Part shown: piece after piece, positions 7,358 through 16,465 of the stretch
How the letters are laid out: every line of letters begins with the position of its first letter
How positions within the stretch are numbered: position 1 is the stretch's first letter
DNA from: Pseudomonas sp. GM41(2012)
GTDB taxonomy: Bacteria; Pseudomonadota; Gammaproteobacteria; Pseudomonadales; Pseudomonadaceae
Assembly (NCBI RefSeq): GCF_000282315.2
Contig: NZ_AKJN02000006.1
Location: 372,001 to 436,000, forward strand
Length of the DNA: 64,000 bases
Direction of reading: 5' to 3'
The notes under the pieces: model-generated
What the model saw: only the letters and a program-made list of their open reading frames with translations
Told to the model about the DNA's origin: nothing
Databases searched by the model: none
Position numbers and translations under genes: made by a program

Positions 7358-10300
7358 GTGAGTCATTTACTGGATCAATTGCGGTTTTTCAACCGTAAGC
7401 AAAACGAGTTTTCCGACGGTCATGGAGAGACCCGCAAAGAGTCTCGCGACTGGGAGAACGTCTACCGTTCGCGCTGGCAGTACGACAAGATCGTGCGTTC
7501 CACCCACGGGGTGAACTGCACCGGCTCGTGCTCGTGGAAGATCTACGTGAAGAACGGCCTGATCACTTGGGAAACCCAGCAGACCGACTACCCGCGTACC
7601 CGCAACGATCTGCCGAACCATGAGCCCCGTGGCTGCCCGCGTGGTGCCAGTTACAGCTGGTACATCTACAGCGCCAACCGGCTCAAGTACCCGAAAATCC
7701 GCAAGCCGTTGCTCAAGCTCTGGCGCGATGCGCGGCAGACCATGGCGCCGGTGGAAGCCTGGGCCAGCATCGTCGAGGACAAGGCCAAGGCCGACTCCTA
7801 TAAAAGCAAGCGCGGCATGGGTGGCTTCATTCGTTCCAACTGGGAAGAAGTCAACGAGATCATCGCGGCGGCCAACGTCTACACCATCAAGCAATACGGC
7901 CCTGACCGGATCGTCGGTTTCTCGCCGATCCCGGCCATGTCGATGGTCAGCTACGCCGCAGGTTCGCGTTACCTGTCGCTGATCGGTGGCGCCTGCCTGA
8001 GTTTCTACGATTGGTACTGCGACCTGCCACCGGCCTCGCCGATGGTCTGGGGTGAGCAGACCGACGTGCCGGAATCGGCCGACTGGTACAACTCCAACTA
8101 CATCATCGCCTGGGGCTCCAACGTCCCGCAAACTCGTACCCCCGACGCGCACTTCTTTACCGAAGTCCGCTACAAGGGCACCAAGACCGTCGCGATCACC
8201 CCGGATTATTCGGAAGTCGCCAAGCTCACCGACCTGTGGCTGAACCCTAAACAAGGCACCGATGCGGCGCTGGCCCAGGCGTTCAACCATGTGATCTTCA
8301 AAGAATTCCACCTGGACAAACCGAGCGCCTATTTCACCGACTACGCCAAGCGCTTCACCGATTTGCCGGTGCTGGTGCTGCTCAAGCAAATGGTCGACAA
8401 GGCACCGGGCGCCGGTTACCAGCCAGACCGCTTCCTGCGCGCCAGCGACCTGACCGACAACCTCGGCCAGGAAAACAACCCGGAATGGAAAACCATCGCG
8501 CTCGATGTCAGCGGCGAACTGGTGTCCCCTCAGGGTTCCATCGGTTATCGCTGGGGCGAGAAGGGCAAGTGGAACATCCTGCCTCGTGAAGGCGGCGAAG
8601 GCCGTGAGATCGATCTGAAGCTGAGCCTGATCGGCGATGACGTCGCCGAAGTGGCGTTCCCGTATTTTGCCGGCGAGTCCCACGAGCACTTCCAGCACGT
8701 GGCCGGCGATGCCGTGCAATACCGCCGCGTGCCGGTGCATAACGTGGTGCTGGCAGACGGCAGCGTGGCCAAAGTCGCCACCGTGTTCGACCTGTCGGCC
8801 GCCAACCTGGCGATCGATCGCGGCCTCGGTGGCGAAAACGTCGCCAAGGATTACAACGATGCCTCGGTGCCCGGCACTCCGGCGTGGCAAGAGCAGATCA
8901 CCGGCGTCAGCCGTGAGAAAGCCATCCAGATTGCCCGTGAGTTCGCCGACAACGCCGACAAGACCAAGGGCCGCTCGATGATCATCGTCGGCGCGGCGAT
9001 GAACCACTGGTACCACATGGACATGAACTACCGCGGGCTGATCAACATGCTCATGCTCTGCGGGTGTGTCGGCCAGACCGGTGGCGGTTGGGCGCACTAC
9101 GTCGGCCAGGAAAAACTCCGTCCGCAATGCGGCTGGCTGCCCTTGGCGTTCGGCCTGGACTGGAACCGTCCGCCTCGCCAAATGAACGGCACCAGCTTCT
9201 TCTACGCCCACAGTTCGCAGTGGCGCCACGAGAAGATGAGCATGCACGACGTGCTCTCGCCATTGGCCGATAAATCGCAATTCCCTGAGCACGCCCTGGA
9301 CTACAACATCCGCGCCGAACGCGCCGGCTGGTTGCCCAGCGCACCGCAACTCAACACTAACCCGCTGCACATCTGCCGTGACGCCGCTGCTGCCGGCATG
9401 GACCCGAAAGACTACGTGGTCAAGTCGCTGCAGGACGGTTCGCTGCGCTTCTCCTGCGAACAGCCGGACAGCCCGGTCAACTTCCCTCGCAACATGTTCA
9501 TCTGGCGTTCCAACCTGCTGGGCTCCTCGGGCAAGGGCCACGAGTACATGCTCAAGTACCTGCTCGGCACCAAAAACGGGGTAATGAACGAAGACATCGG
9601 CCAGGTCGGCGACTGCAAACCTGAAGAAGCCGAATGGGTGGACGAGGGCGCCATCGGCAAGCTCGATCTGGTCACCACGCTGGACTTCCGCATGTCTTCG
9701 ACCTGCGTCTATTCCGACATCGTGTTGCCGACCGCAACCTGGTACGAAAAAGACGACATGAACACTTCGGACATGCACCCGTTCATTCACCCGTTGTCGG
9801 CCGCCATTGATCCGGCATGGGAATCGCGTTCCGACTGGGAAATCTACAAAGGCATCGCCAAGGCGTTTTCCAGCATGTCCGAAGGGCACCTGGGCGTTGA
9901 AAAGGATCTGGTGACCATCCCGTTGATGCACGACAGCGTCGGCGAACTGGCCCAACCGTTTGGCGGCACCGACTGGAAAAGCGCTGGCGTGGCACCGGAG
10001 CCAGGCAAGAACGCGCCGAACCTGCATGTGGTGGAGCGTGACTACCCGAACATCTACAAGCAGTTCTCGTCCCTGGGGCCATTGCTGGAGAAAAACGGCA
10101 ACGGCGGCAAAGGCATCAACTGGAACACCGAAGACGAAGTGAAATTCCTCGGTGAGCTCAATCACAAAGAAGGCGATGCCGGTATCAGCCAGGGTCGGCC
10201 GAAAATCGACACGGCCATCGACGCCGCTGAAGTGATTCTGTCGCTGGCGCCGGAAACCAACGGCCAGGTCGCCGTCAAGGCCTGGGCCGCGCTGTCGGAA

Positions 10301-11131
10301 TTCACCGGCATCGACCACAGCCACCTGGCCCTGTCCAAGGCCCACGAGGCCATCCGTTTCCGCGACATTCAGGCACAGCCGCGCAAGATCATTTCCAGCC
10401 CGACCTGGTCGGGGCTCGAAGACGATCACGTCAGCTACAACGCCGGCTACACCAACGTTCACGAAGGGATTCCATGGCGCACCATCACCGGTCGCCAGCA
10501 GTTCTACCAGGATCACCCGTGGATGCAGGCGTTCGGCGAGCAACTGATGAGTTATCGGCCGCCGGTCAACACCCGCACCATCGAAGGGGTGAAAGGCAAG
10601 CGCAGCAACGGCCACAAGGAAATCGTCCTGAACTGGATCACCCCGCACCAGAAATGGGGCATCCACAGCACCTACAGCGACAACCTGCTGATGCTCACCC
10701 TCAGCCGTGGCGGGCCGATTGTCTGGCTCTCGGAGAACGACGCGAAAAGCGCCGACATCGAGGACAACGACTGGATCGAGTGCTTCAACGTCAACGGTGC
10801 GCTGACCGCCCGTGCGGTGGTCAGTCAACGGGTCAAGGACGGCATGGTGATGATGTATCACGCCCAGGAACGGATCGTGAACGTGCCCGGTTCGGAAACC
10901 ACCAAGACCCGTGGCGGCCACCACAACTCGGTCACCCGGGTGGTGCTCAAGCCGACCCACATGATCGGCGGCTATGCCCAGCAAGCCTACGGTTTCAACT
11001 ATTACGGCACGGTCGGTTGCAACCGCGACGAATTCGTCGTGGTACGCAAAATGTCCAAAGTCGACTGGCTCGATGGTTCAAGTGGCGATGACCTGCCACG
11101 TCCGCTGCCGACCGATATTGAGGAGAACTGA
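7358..11131 (+). CDS. narG: Respiratory nitrate reductase alpha subunit NarG
   Basis: A 1257-residue molybdopterin catalytic subunit that reduces nitrate to nitrite on the cytoplasmic face of the inner membrane. The FS0 iron-sulphur ligands H50, C54, C58 and C93 and the molybdenum ligand D222 fall at the same residue numbers as in E. coli NarG. Conserved blocks such as YIIAWGSNVPQTRTPDAHFF support the assignment. There is no twin-arginine signal, as normal for NarG. The GTG start at 7358 follows CTGAGAGGA. The length matches the family. It is followed by narH after one base. Confidence 0.98.
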   Translation: MSHLLDQLRFFNRKQNEFSDGHGETRKESRDWENVYRSRWQYDKIVRSTHGVNCTGSCSWKIYVKNGLITWETQQTDYPRTRNDLPNHEPRGCPRGASYSWYIYSANRLKYPKIRKPLLKLWRDARQTMAPVEAWASIVEDKAKADSYKSKRGMGGFIRSNWEEVNEIIAAANVYTIKQYGPDRIVGFSPIPAMSMVSYAAGSRYLSLIGGACLSFYDWYCDLPPASPMVWGEQTDVPESADWYNSNYIIAWGSNVPQTRTPDAHFFTEVRYKGTKTVAITPDYSEVAKLTDLWLNPKQGTDAALAQAFNHVIFKEFHLDKPSAYFTDYAKRFTDLPVLVLLKQMVDKAPGAGYQPDRFLRASDLTDNLGQENNPEWKTIALDVSGELVSPQGSIGYRWGEKGKWNILPREGGEGREIDLKLSLIGDDVAEVAFPYFAGESHEHFQHVAGDAVQYRRVPVHNVVLADGSVAKVATVFDLSAANLAIDRGLGGENVAKDYNDASVPGTPAWQEQITGVSREKAIQIAREFADNADKTKGRSMIIVGAAMNHWYHMDMNYRGLINMLMLCGCVGQTGGGWAHYVGQEKLRPQCGWLPLAFGLDWNRPPRQMNGTSFFYAHSSQWRHEKMSMHDVLSPLADKSQFPEHALDYNIRAERAGWLPSAPQLNTNPLHICRDAAAAGMDPKDYVVKSLQDGSLRFSCEQPDSPVNFPRNMFIWRSNLLGSSGKGHEYMLKYLLGTKNGVMNEDIGQVGDCKPEEAEWVDEGAIGKLDLVTTLDFRMSSTCVYSDIVLPTATWYEKDDMNTSDMHPFIHPLSAAIDPAWESRSDWEIYKGIAKAFSSMSEGHLGVEKDLVTIPLMHDSVGELAQPFGGTDWKSAGVAPEPGKNAPNLHVVERDYPNIYKQFSSLGPLLEKNGNGGKGINWNTEDEVKFLGELNHKEGDAGISQGRPKIDTAIDAAEVILSLAPETNGQVAVKAWAALSEFTGIDHSHLALSKAHEAIRFRDIQAQPRKIISSPTWSGLEDDHVSYNAGYTNVHEGIPWRTITGRQQFYQDHPWMQAFGEQLMSYRPPVNTRTIEGVKGKRSNGHKEIVLNWITPHQKWGIHSTYSDNLLMLTLSRGGPIVWLSENDAKSADIEDNDWIECFNVNGALTARAVVSQRVKDGMVMMYHAQERIVNVPGSETTKTRGGHHNSVTRVVLKPTHMIGGYAQQAYGFNYYGTVGCNRDEFVVVRKMSKVDWLDGSSGDDLPRPLPTDIEEN

Positions 11132-11132
11132 G

Positions 11133-12671
11133 ATGAAGATTCGCTCACAAATCGGCATGGTTCTGAACCTGGACAAATGCATCGGTTGCCACACCTGCTC
11201 GATCACCTGCAAAAACGTCTGGACCAGCCGCGAAGGCATGGAATACGCCTGGTTCAACAACGTTGAATCGAAACCCGGGATCGGCTACCCGAAAGAATGG
11301 GAAAACCAGGACAAGTGGAAGGGCGGCTGGATTCGCAACGCCAACGGCACGATCAACCCGCGCATCGGCGGTAAATTCCGCGTGTTGGCGAACATCTTCG
11401 CCAACCCGGACCTGCCGAGCCTCGACGACTATTACGAACCGTTCGACTTCGATTATCAGCACTTGCACACCGCACCACTGGGTGAGCATCAGCCTACCGC
11501 GCGTCCGCGTTCGCTGATCTCCGGCAAGCGCATGGAGAAAATCGAGTGGGGCCCGAACTGGGAAGAAATCCTCGGCACCGAATTCGCCAAGCGTCGCAAG
11601 GACAAGAACTTCGACAAGATCCAGGCGGACATTTACGGCGAGTACGAAAACACCTTCATGATGTATTTGCCGCGCCTGTGCGAGCACTGCCTCAACCCGA
11701 CGTGCGCAGCGGCTTGCCCGAGCGGGGCGATCTACAAGCGCGAAGAAGACGGCATCGTCCTGATCGACCAGGAGAAATGCCGTGGCTGGCGGATGTGCAT
11801 CAGCGGCTGCCCGTACAAGAAGATCTATTTCAACTGGAAGAGCGGCAAGTCCGAGAAATGCATTTTCTGCTACCCGCGTATCGAAGCCGGGATGCCGACG
11901 GTTTGCGCCGAAACTTGTGTTGGGCGCATCCGCTACCTCGGTGTGTTGCTGTATGACGCCGACCGCATCAGCGAAGTGGCGAGCACCGCCAATGAGCAGG
12001 ACCTGTACGAGAAACAGCTGGAGATCTTCCTCGATCCGAACGACCCGGCAGTGATTCGTCAGGCCCTGGAAGACGGTGTGCCGCAATCGGTGATCGATTC
12101 AGCCCAGCGTTCGCCGGTCTACAAAATGGCCGTGGACTGGAAACTCGCACTGCCGCTGCACCCGGAATACCGCACCTTGCCGATGGTTTGGTACGTACCA
12201 CCGCTGTCGCCGATCCAGAACGCCGCCACTGCCGGCACCGTTGGTATGAACGGGGTGATCCCGGACGTCGACAGCCTGCGCATTCCACTGAAGTACCTGG
12301 CCAACCTGCTGACGGCAGGCGATGAAAAACCGGTCAAGCGTGCGCTTAAACGCTTGTTGGCGATGCGCGCCTACAAACGTTCCGAGCAAGTCGACGGCGT
12401 TCAGGACCTGCAAGTACTGAAGGACGTCGGCCTGAGCGTGGCCCAGGTCGAGGAGATGTATCGCTACCTGGCGATCGCCAACTATGAAGACCGCTTTGTG
12501 GTACCGAGCGCGCACCGTGAAGATGCCATGAGCGACGCCTTCGCCGAGCGCTCCGGTTGTGGTTTCAGTTTCGGCAGCGGCTGCAGTGGCAGTTCCGACA
12601 CCAACATGTTCGGCGCCAAGAAAGCCAACCGCCGCGACATCCTGAAAACCGTCCAGTTGTGGGAGGAATGA
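11133..12671 (+). CDS. narH: Respiratory nitrate reductase beta subunit NarH
   Basis: A 512-residue iron-sulphur subunit carrying electrons from NarI haems to NarG. Four cysteine groups are visible: CIGCHTCSITCK (C16, C19, C22, C26), CEHCLNPTCAAACP, CRGWRMCISGCP and CIFCYPRIEAGMPTVCAETC. The tryptophan in the third group is the known mark of the three-iron cluster. The reading frame is open further upstream, but ATG 11133 has an AGGAGAA seven or so bases before it and gives a protein of exactly E. coli NarH length. The cysteine- and serine-rich tail (SGCGFSFGSGCSGSS) is typical of the Pseudomonas form. Confidence 0.97.
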   Translation: MKIRSQIGMVLNLDKCIGCHTCSITCKNVWTSREGMEYAWFNNVESKPGIGYPKEWENQDKWKGGWIRNANGTINPRIGGKFRVLANIFANPDLPSLDDYYEPFDFDYQHLHTAPLGEHQPTARPRSLISGKRMEKIEWGPNWEEILGTEFAKRRKDKNFDKIQADIYGEYENTFMMYLPRLCEHCLNPTCAAACPSGAIYKREEDGIVLIDQEKCRGWRMCISGCPYKKIYFNWKSGKSEKCIFCYPRIEAGMPTVCAETCVGRIRYLGVLLYDADRISEVASTANEQDLYEKQLEIFLDPNDPAVIRQALEDGVPQSVIDSAQRSPVYKMAVDWKLALPLHPEYRTLPMVWYVPPLSPIQNAATAGTVGMNGVIPDVDSLRIPLKYLANLLTAGDEKPVKRALKRLLAMRAYKRSEQVDGVQDLQVLKDVGLSVAQVEEMYRYLAIANYEDRFVVPSAHREDAMSDAFAERSGCGFSFGSGCSGSSDTNMFGAKKANRRDILKTVQLWEE

Positions 12672-12673
12672 GC

Positions 12674-13429
12674 ATGCAAATTCTCAAAGTGATTTCGCTG
12701 CTGCTCGATTACCCGACCGAGACGCTGATTGGCGGTCGCGACGAACTGGAGCAAGCGATCATCCAGTCACGGGAAATCAGCCCGACGCAGCGCGGTGCGT
12801 TGTTCGAATTGCTCGAGCTGATCTGCGGCAATGACTTGATGGACGGACAGGAGCACTACGGTGCGCTGTTCGGTCGGGGGCGCTCGCTGTCGCTGCTGTT
12901 GTTCGAGCACGTGCACGGTGAATCCCGCGACCGTGGCCAGGCGATGGTCGACATGATGGCGCAATACGAAGAAGCCGGTTTTGCCATCGGCGTCAAAGAG
13001 CTGCCCGATTACATCCCGCTGTACCTGGAGTTCCTCTCCACTCGCGAAGACATCGAGGCCCGCGAGGGCCTGGCGGATGTTTCGCACTTGCTGGCCTTGC
13101 TCGCGGCACGTCTGGAAGAGCGCGAAAGCGCCTATGCCAGCTGCTTCCGGGCGCTGCTGCAAATCGCCGGGGCCGAGCCGCATCAGGCGGTCGCCGACCT
13201 GCGGGCGCAAGTCGCGGCGGAACCTCGCGATGACTCCCTCGAAGCCCTCGACAAGATCTGGGAAGAGGAGGCCGTGGACTTTCTCCAGGCCGAACAGCAG
13301 GACCGTTGCAGTTCACTGCCTAGCGCACCGGGCAAGGCCCGTGAAGAAAGCGCGGTGCCGTTGCACTGGGTGGATTTTCAGCATGAAGGGCTGGCCGCCG
13401 TGCCAGCCAAGGAGGTAGGCAATGTCTAA
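12674..13429 (+). CDS. narJ: Nitrate reductase assembly chaperone NarJ
   Basis: A 251-residue cytoplasmic chaperone of the TorD/NarJ family that binds the NarG amino terminus and permits cofactor insertion before membrane docking; it is not part of the final enzyme. The LLDYPTE opening, the PDYIPLYLEFL core motif and the acidic helical body are typical. ATG 12674 is chosen because GGGAGG lies seven bases upstream; an ATG at 12668 overlapping the narH stop is too close to that site. The end overlaps narI by eight bases. Confidence 0.95.
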   Translation: MQILKVISLLLDYPTETLIGGRDELEQAIIQSREISPTQRGALFELLELICGNDLMDGQEHYGALFGRGRSLSLLLFEHVHGESRDRGQAMVDMMAQYEEAGFAIGVKELPDYIPLYLEFLSTREDIEAREGLADVSHLLALLAARLEERESAYASCFRALLQIAGAEPHQAVADLRAQVAAEPRDDSLEALDKIWEEEAVDFLQAEQQDRCSSLPSAPGKAREESAVPLHWVDFQHEGLAAVPAKEVGNV

Positions 13430-14102
13430 ATGGAACCTGTTGGTGTTCGGGGTCTATCCCTACGTCGCCCTGGCGATTTGCCTGATTGGCAGCTGGGCGC
13501 GCTTCGATCTGTCGCAGTACACCTGGAAGGCGGGCTCCAGCCAGATGCTCAATCAGCGCGGCATGCGCGTGGCGAGCAACTTCTTCCACATCGGTGTGTT
13601 GTTTGTGCTGGCCGGACACTTCGTCGGCCTGCTGACCCCAGCGTCGATTTACCACCACGTGATCAGCACTGAGAACAAACAGTTGCTGGCAATGGTCTCG
13701 GGCGGGTTCTTCGGCCTGCTGTGCCTGATCGGCCTGCTGATGCTGGTTAACCGCCGGCTCAGTGATCCTCGGGTCCGTGCCACCTCCAGTCCTTCGGACA
13801 TCCTGGTTCTGCTGGTGCTGCTGGCGCAATTGCTGCTCGGTCTGCTGACCATCGTCGCGTCCACCGGCCACATGGACGGCTCGGTCATGGTGATGCTCGC
13901 CGATTGGGCGCAGAACACCGTGCTGTTGCGTCCGGTAGAAGCGGCAGCGGCCATCGCGCCGGTCGGGCTGATCTACAAGTTGCATGTGTTTCTCGGTTTG
14001 ACCCTGTTTGTGCTGTTCCCCTTCACCCGTCTCGTACACATGATCAGCGCACCGATCTGGTACCTGGGGCGTCGTTATCAAATCGTTCGTCAGAAGTACT
14101 GA
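13422..14102 (+). CDS. narI: Respiratory nitrate reductase gamma subunit NarI
   Basis: A 226-residue membrane cytochrome b subunit with five hydrophobic segments. It takes electrons from quinol and passes them to NarH. The haem ligands appear as H56 and H66 (FFHIGVLFVLAGH) and H188 and H206 (KLHVFLG, RLVHMISAP), close to the E. coli positions. The start at 13422 lies inside narJ with a CAAGGAGG just upstream, consistent with coupled translation. Confidence 0.96.
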   Translation: MSKWNLLVFGVYPYVALAICLIGSWARFDLSQYTWKAGSSQMLNQRGMRVASNFFHIGVLFVLAGHFVGLLTPASIYHHVISTENKQLLAMVSGGFFGLLCLIGLLMLVNRRLSDPRVRATSSPSDILVLLVLLAQLLLGLLTIVASTGHMDGSVMVMLADWAQNTVLLRPVEAAAAIAPVGLIYKLHVFLGLTLFVLFPFTRLVHMISAPIWYLGRRYQIVRQKY

Positions 14103-14112
14103 GGAGAAAATC

Positions 14113-15072
14113 ATGTCAGGTGGATGTGGATGTGGTGGCGGTAACGGGGGCAGCGGTGGTTGCGGTTCTTCAAAAAAAGCCGAGGCCGTTCTCGACATCG
14201 CGCCGGTCGCAGAGGCGCAGTTCGAAGCACTGCCGGTTGAGCCTGCGGCGGCCGATGACGCCCCGGCGCAGTTGATCGCCAGCAGTGAACAGGAGTGGCC
14301 GATCATCAGCGTCAACGAGGTGTCGATCACCCCGGAAGCGATGGCCCAGGAACTGCAATATCACCCGGCCGAAAGCCGCGAGGAGGCGGTCTATCTGGCC
14401 GCCCGGGCGCTGGTGATCCGTGAGTTGTTGCAGCAGCGCATCACCGAACTCGGGGTGTCGCTGGAGATCGGCGCCGGTGAGAACGAAGAAGAAGCGGCCA
14501 CGCGTTTGCTGCTCGAACGTGAGGTGAAAGTGCCGCAGTGCGACGAGGAATCGAGTCTGCGTTACTACGAAAACAATCGCGGACGCTTCCACAGCGCACC
14601 GTTGCTGGCGGTGCGGCACATCCTGCTCGAATGTGCACCGGACGATGTCGAGGCCCGGGAGCTTGCGCAGGGTCAGGCCGAAGTCCTGCTGCAGCAACTG
14701 GATGAATTCCCCGGCAGTTTCGCTGAGCTGGCGGTGAAATATTCGGCCTGCCCGTCGAAGGCTCAGGGTGGTTCTTTGGGACAGATCAGCAAGGGGCAGA
14801 CTGTGCCCGAGCTGGAGCGTCAGCTGTTCACCCTGGCACCGGGCCTGGCCAGCAAACCGCTGGAAAGTCGCTACGGCTGGCATGTGATCAGTGTCGATCA
14901 GCGAATCGAAGGCATGCCGTTGCCCTATGAAGTGGTGTCGACGGCAATCCGCACGCAGTTGCAGCAAGGCGTCTGGCAGAAAGCGCTGGTGCAGTACCTG
15001 CAAACCCTGATCGGTGCAGCCGATATTCGTGGCATCCACTTGCAGGGCGCCGACTCACCGCTGGTGCAGTGA
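14113..15072 (+). CDS. Parvulin-type peptidyl-prolyl isomerase of the nar operon
   Basis: A 319-residue protein with a C-terminal PpiC/parvulin domain (about 165-265; VRHILLECAPDD, FAELAVKYSACPSKAQGGSL, RYGWHVISVD) preceded by a SurA/NifM-like helical region. The first 20 residues are a glycine- and cysteine-rich tag (C5, C7, C17) with no signal peptide, so it is predicted to be cytoplasmic. A homologue sits at this place in other pseudomonad nar operons. By analogy with NifM it may help fold or mature the reductase, but that is inference. The GAGGAGA before ATG 14113 is a strong binding site. Confidence 0.85.
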   Translation: MSGGCGCGGGNGGSGGCGSSKKAEAVLDIAPVAEAQFEALPVEPAAADDAPAQLIASSEQEWPIISVNEVSITPEAMAQELQYHPAESREEAVYLAARALVIRELLQQRITELGVSLEIGAGENEEEAATRLLLEREVKVPQCDEESSLRYYENNRGRFHSAPLLAVRHILLECAPDDVEARELAQGQAEVLLQQLDEFPGSFAELAVKYSACPSKAQGGSLGQISKGQTVPELERQLFTLAPGLASKPLESRYGWHVISVDQRIEGMPLPYEVVSTAIRTQLQQGVWQKALVQYLQTLIGAADIRGIHLQGADSPLVQ

Positions 15073-15097
15073 GCCTTGAGGCAAACCAGGAGAAGTG

Positions 15098-16090
15098 ATG
15101 AACGCTGTGATGCAGGATGGTTTTGGGCGGCAGATCGATTATCTGCGGATGTCGGTGACGGACCGCTGTGATTTTCGCTGTGTGTATTGCATGGCGAAAA
15201 ACATGACGTTCCTGCCGCGTCAGCAGGTGCTCACGCTGGAGGAATTGCAGCGCTTGGCGACGCTGTTCGTCGGCCTGGGTGTACGCAAGATCCGGCTCAC
15301 CGGCGGCGAGCCGCTGATTCGTCCCGGCATTGTCGGACTGTGCCGCAACATCGCCGCTTTGCCCGGTTTGCGCGAACTGGTAATGACTAGCAACGGCTCG
15401 CAACTGGGCCGTCTGGCCCGGCCGTTGGTCGACGCCGGGGTCAAGCGGATGAACATCAGCCTCGATAGCCTGGACGGGCAGAAGTTTCGGGCGATCACCC
15501 GCAACGGCGATCTCGACCAGGTGCTCAACGGCATTGAAGCGGCGCGGGACGCAGGGTTTGAACGGATCAAGCTCAACTGCGTGGTGATGAAGGGGCGCAA
15601 CTTCGATGAAGTCCCGGCGTTGGTGCAGTACGCCATCGACCAGCGCATCGACATCAGTTTCATCGAAGAAATGCCCCTGGGCGACGTCGGTCGTTCCCGG
15701 GGCGAATCGTTCTGTTCCAGCGACGAAGTACGCACGCTGATCGCCAGCCAGCATCGGTTGCTCGACAGCACCGAAAACAGCGGCGGACCGGCGCGCTATG
15801 TGCGTCTGGAACGTCATCCCGAGACACGGATCGGTTTCATTTCGCCCAATAGTCACAACTTTTGTGGCAGCTGTAATCGGGTGCGGATGACTGTTGAAGG
15901 GAAGCTGTTGTTGTGTCTGGGGCAGGACGATGCGCTGGATTTACGCGGGTTGCTGCGGCGATATCCGTTGGATGACCAACCGGTGATCAATGCGGTGCAG
16001 AAGGCACTGCGTGGCAAGCCATTGCGCCATGATTTCAGTCCCGACGGGGAGGTGCAGATAGTGCGGTTCATGAATATGAGTGGTGGTTGA
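15098..16090 (+). CDS. moaA: GTP 3',8-cyclase MoaA (molybdopterin synthesis)
   Basis: A 330-residue radical SAM enzyme that starts molybdopterin synthesis from GTP, here co-transcribed with the molybdoenzyme it supplies. The radical SAM cluster motif is CDFRCVYC (C24, C28, C31). The second cluster is formed by CGSCNRVR and a downstream cysteine in KLLLCLG. The essential C-terminal double glycine is present (MNMSGG). ATG 15098 is preferred over the in-frame GTG at 15095 because AGGAG (15088-15092) has better spacing. It is probably a second, nitrate-induced moaA copy. Confidence 0.95.
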   Translation: MNAVMQDGFGRQIDYLRMSVTDRCDFRCVYCMAKNMTFLPRQQVLTLEELQRLATLFVGLGVRKIRLTGGEPLIRPGIVGLCRNIAALPGLRELVMTSNGSQLGRLARPLVDAGVKRMNISLDSLDGQKFRAITRNGDLDQVLNGIEAARDAGFERIKLNCVVMKGRNFDEVPALVQYAIDQRIDISFIEEMPLGDVGRSRGESFCSSDEVRTLIASQHRLLDSTENSGGPARYVRLERHPETRIGFISPNSHNFCGSCNRVRMTVEGKLLLCLGQDDALDLRGLLRRYPLDDQPVINAVQKALRGKPLRHDFSPDGEVQIVRFMNMSGG

Positions 16091-16107
16091 TTCGCGGGCT
16101 GTGTGCT

Positions 16108-16293
16108 GATCCGAAATCCACCCCTCACCCTAACCCTCTCCCCAGAGGGGCGGGGGGACTGACCGAGTTGTTCTTAGAGTTACATCGACCTGAGAGATCA
16201 AGTCGAACTCAGGCTTGAAAAGCATGAAGATCGGCCCCCTTTCCCCCTCACCCCTCTGGGGAGAGGGCTGGGGTGAGGGGCGGATTTCAGATC
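16108..16293. repeat. Long imperfect inverted repeat (43-base arms)
   Basis: Arms at 16108-16150 and 16251-16293 are near-perfect reverse complements, built around CCCTCTCCCCAGAGGGG. About 100 bases lie between them. The arm sequence resembles a common Pseudomonas dispersed element. With the AT-rich strip after it, it fills most of the 375-base gap between moaA and nrdD. Confidence 0.75.
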
Positions 16294-16330
16294 AGAGTGT
16301 TTACCCCCGGCTTACCAACAGTTTTCCTTT

Positions 16331-16353
16331 GCCGTCTTCGGGCGGTTTTTTTT
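16331..16353 (+). terminator. Rho-independent terminator after the nar-moaA operon
   Basis: A five-pair stem with a TTCG tetraloop (GCCGTCTTCGGGCGG) is followed by eight T residues. It lies between moaA and the Anr box of nrdD and so separates the two anaerobic transcripts. Confidence 0.75.
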
Positions 16354-16365
16354 GTCCGTCAATTC

Positions 16366-16379
16366 TTGATATCGATCAA
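16366..16379 (+). promoter_or_regulatory. Perfect Anr/FNR box upstream of nrdD
   Basis: TTGATATCGATCAA matches all ten specified bases of the FNR-family consensus and lies about 87 bases upstream of the nrdD start. It implies anaerobic induction by Anr and possibly Dnr, so class III ribonucleotide reductase is switched on with nitrate respiration. Confidence 0.9.
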
Positions 16380-16465
16380 TTGCAGATCAGCACTTTGTCC
16401 GTAGCCTTCACTGCATGTTGTGTTTTTAAGTTTGTTCAAGTCTATATGTAGTGTCTGGAGGCCAA

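Noticed and set aside
7367..10984. Open frame of about 1200 codons on the minus strand across narG
   Set aside because: It mirrors narG codons in a GC-rich genome, has no domain or start signal, and narG is certain.
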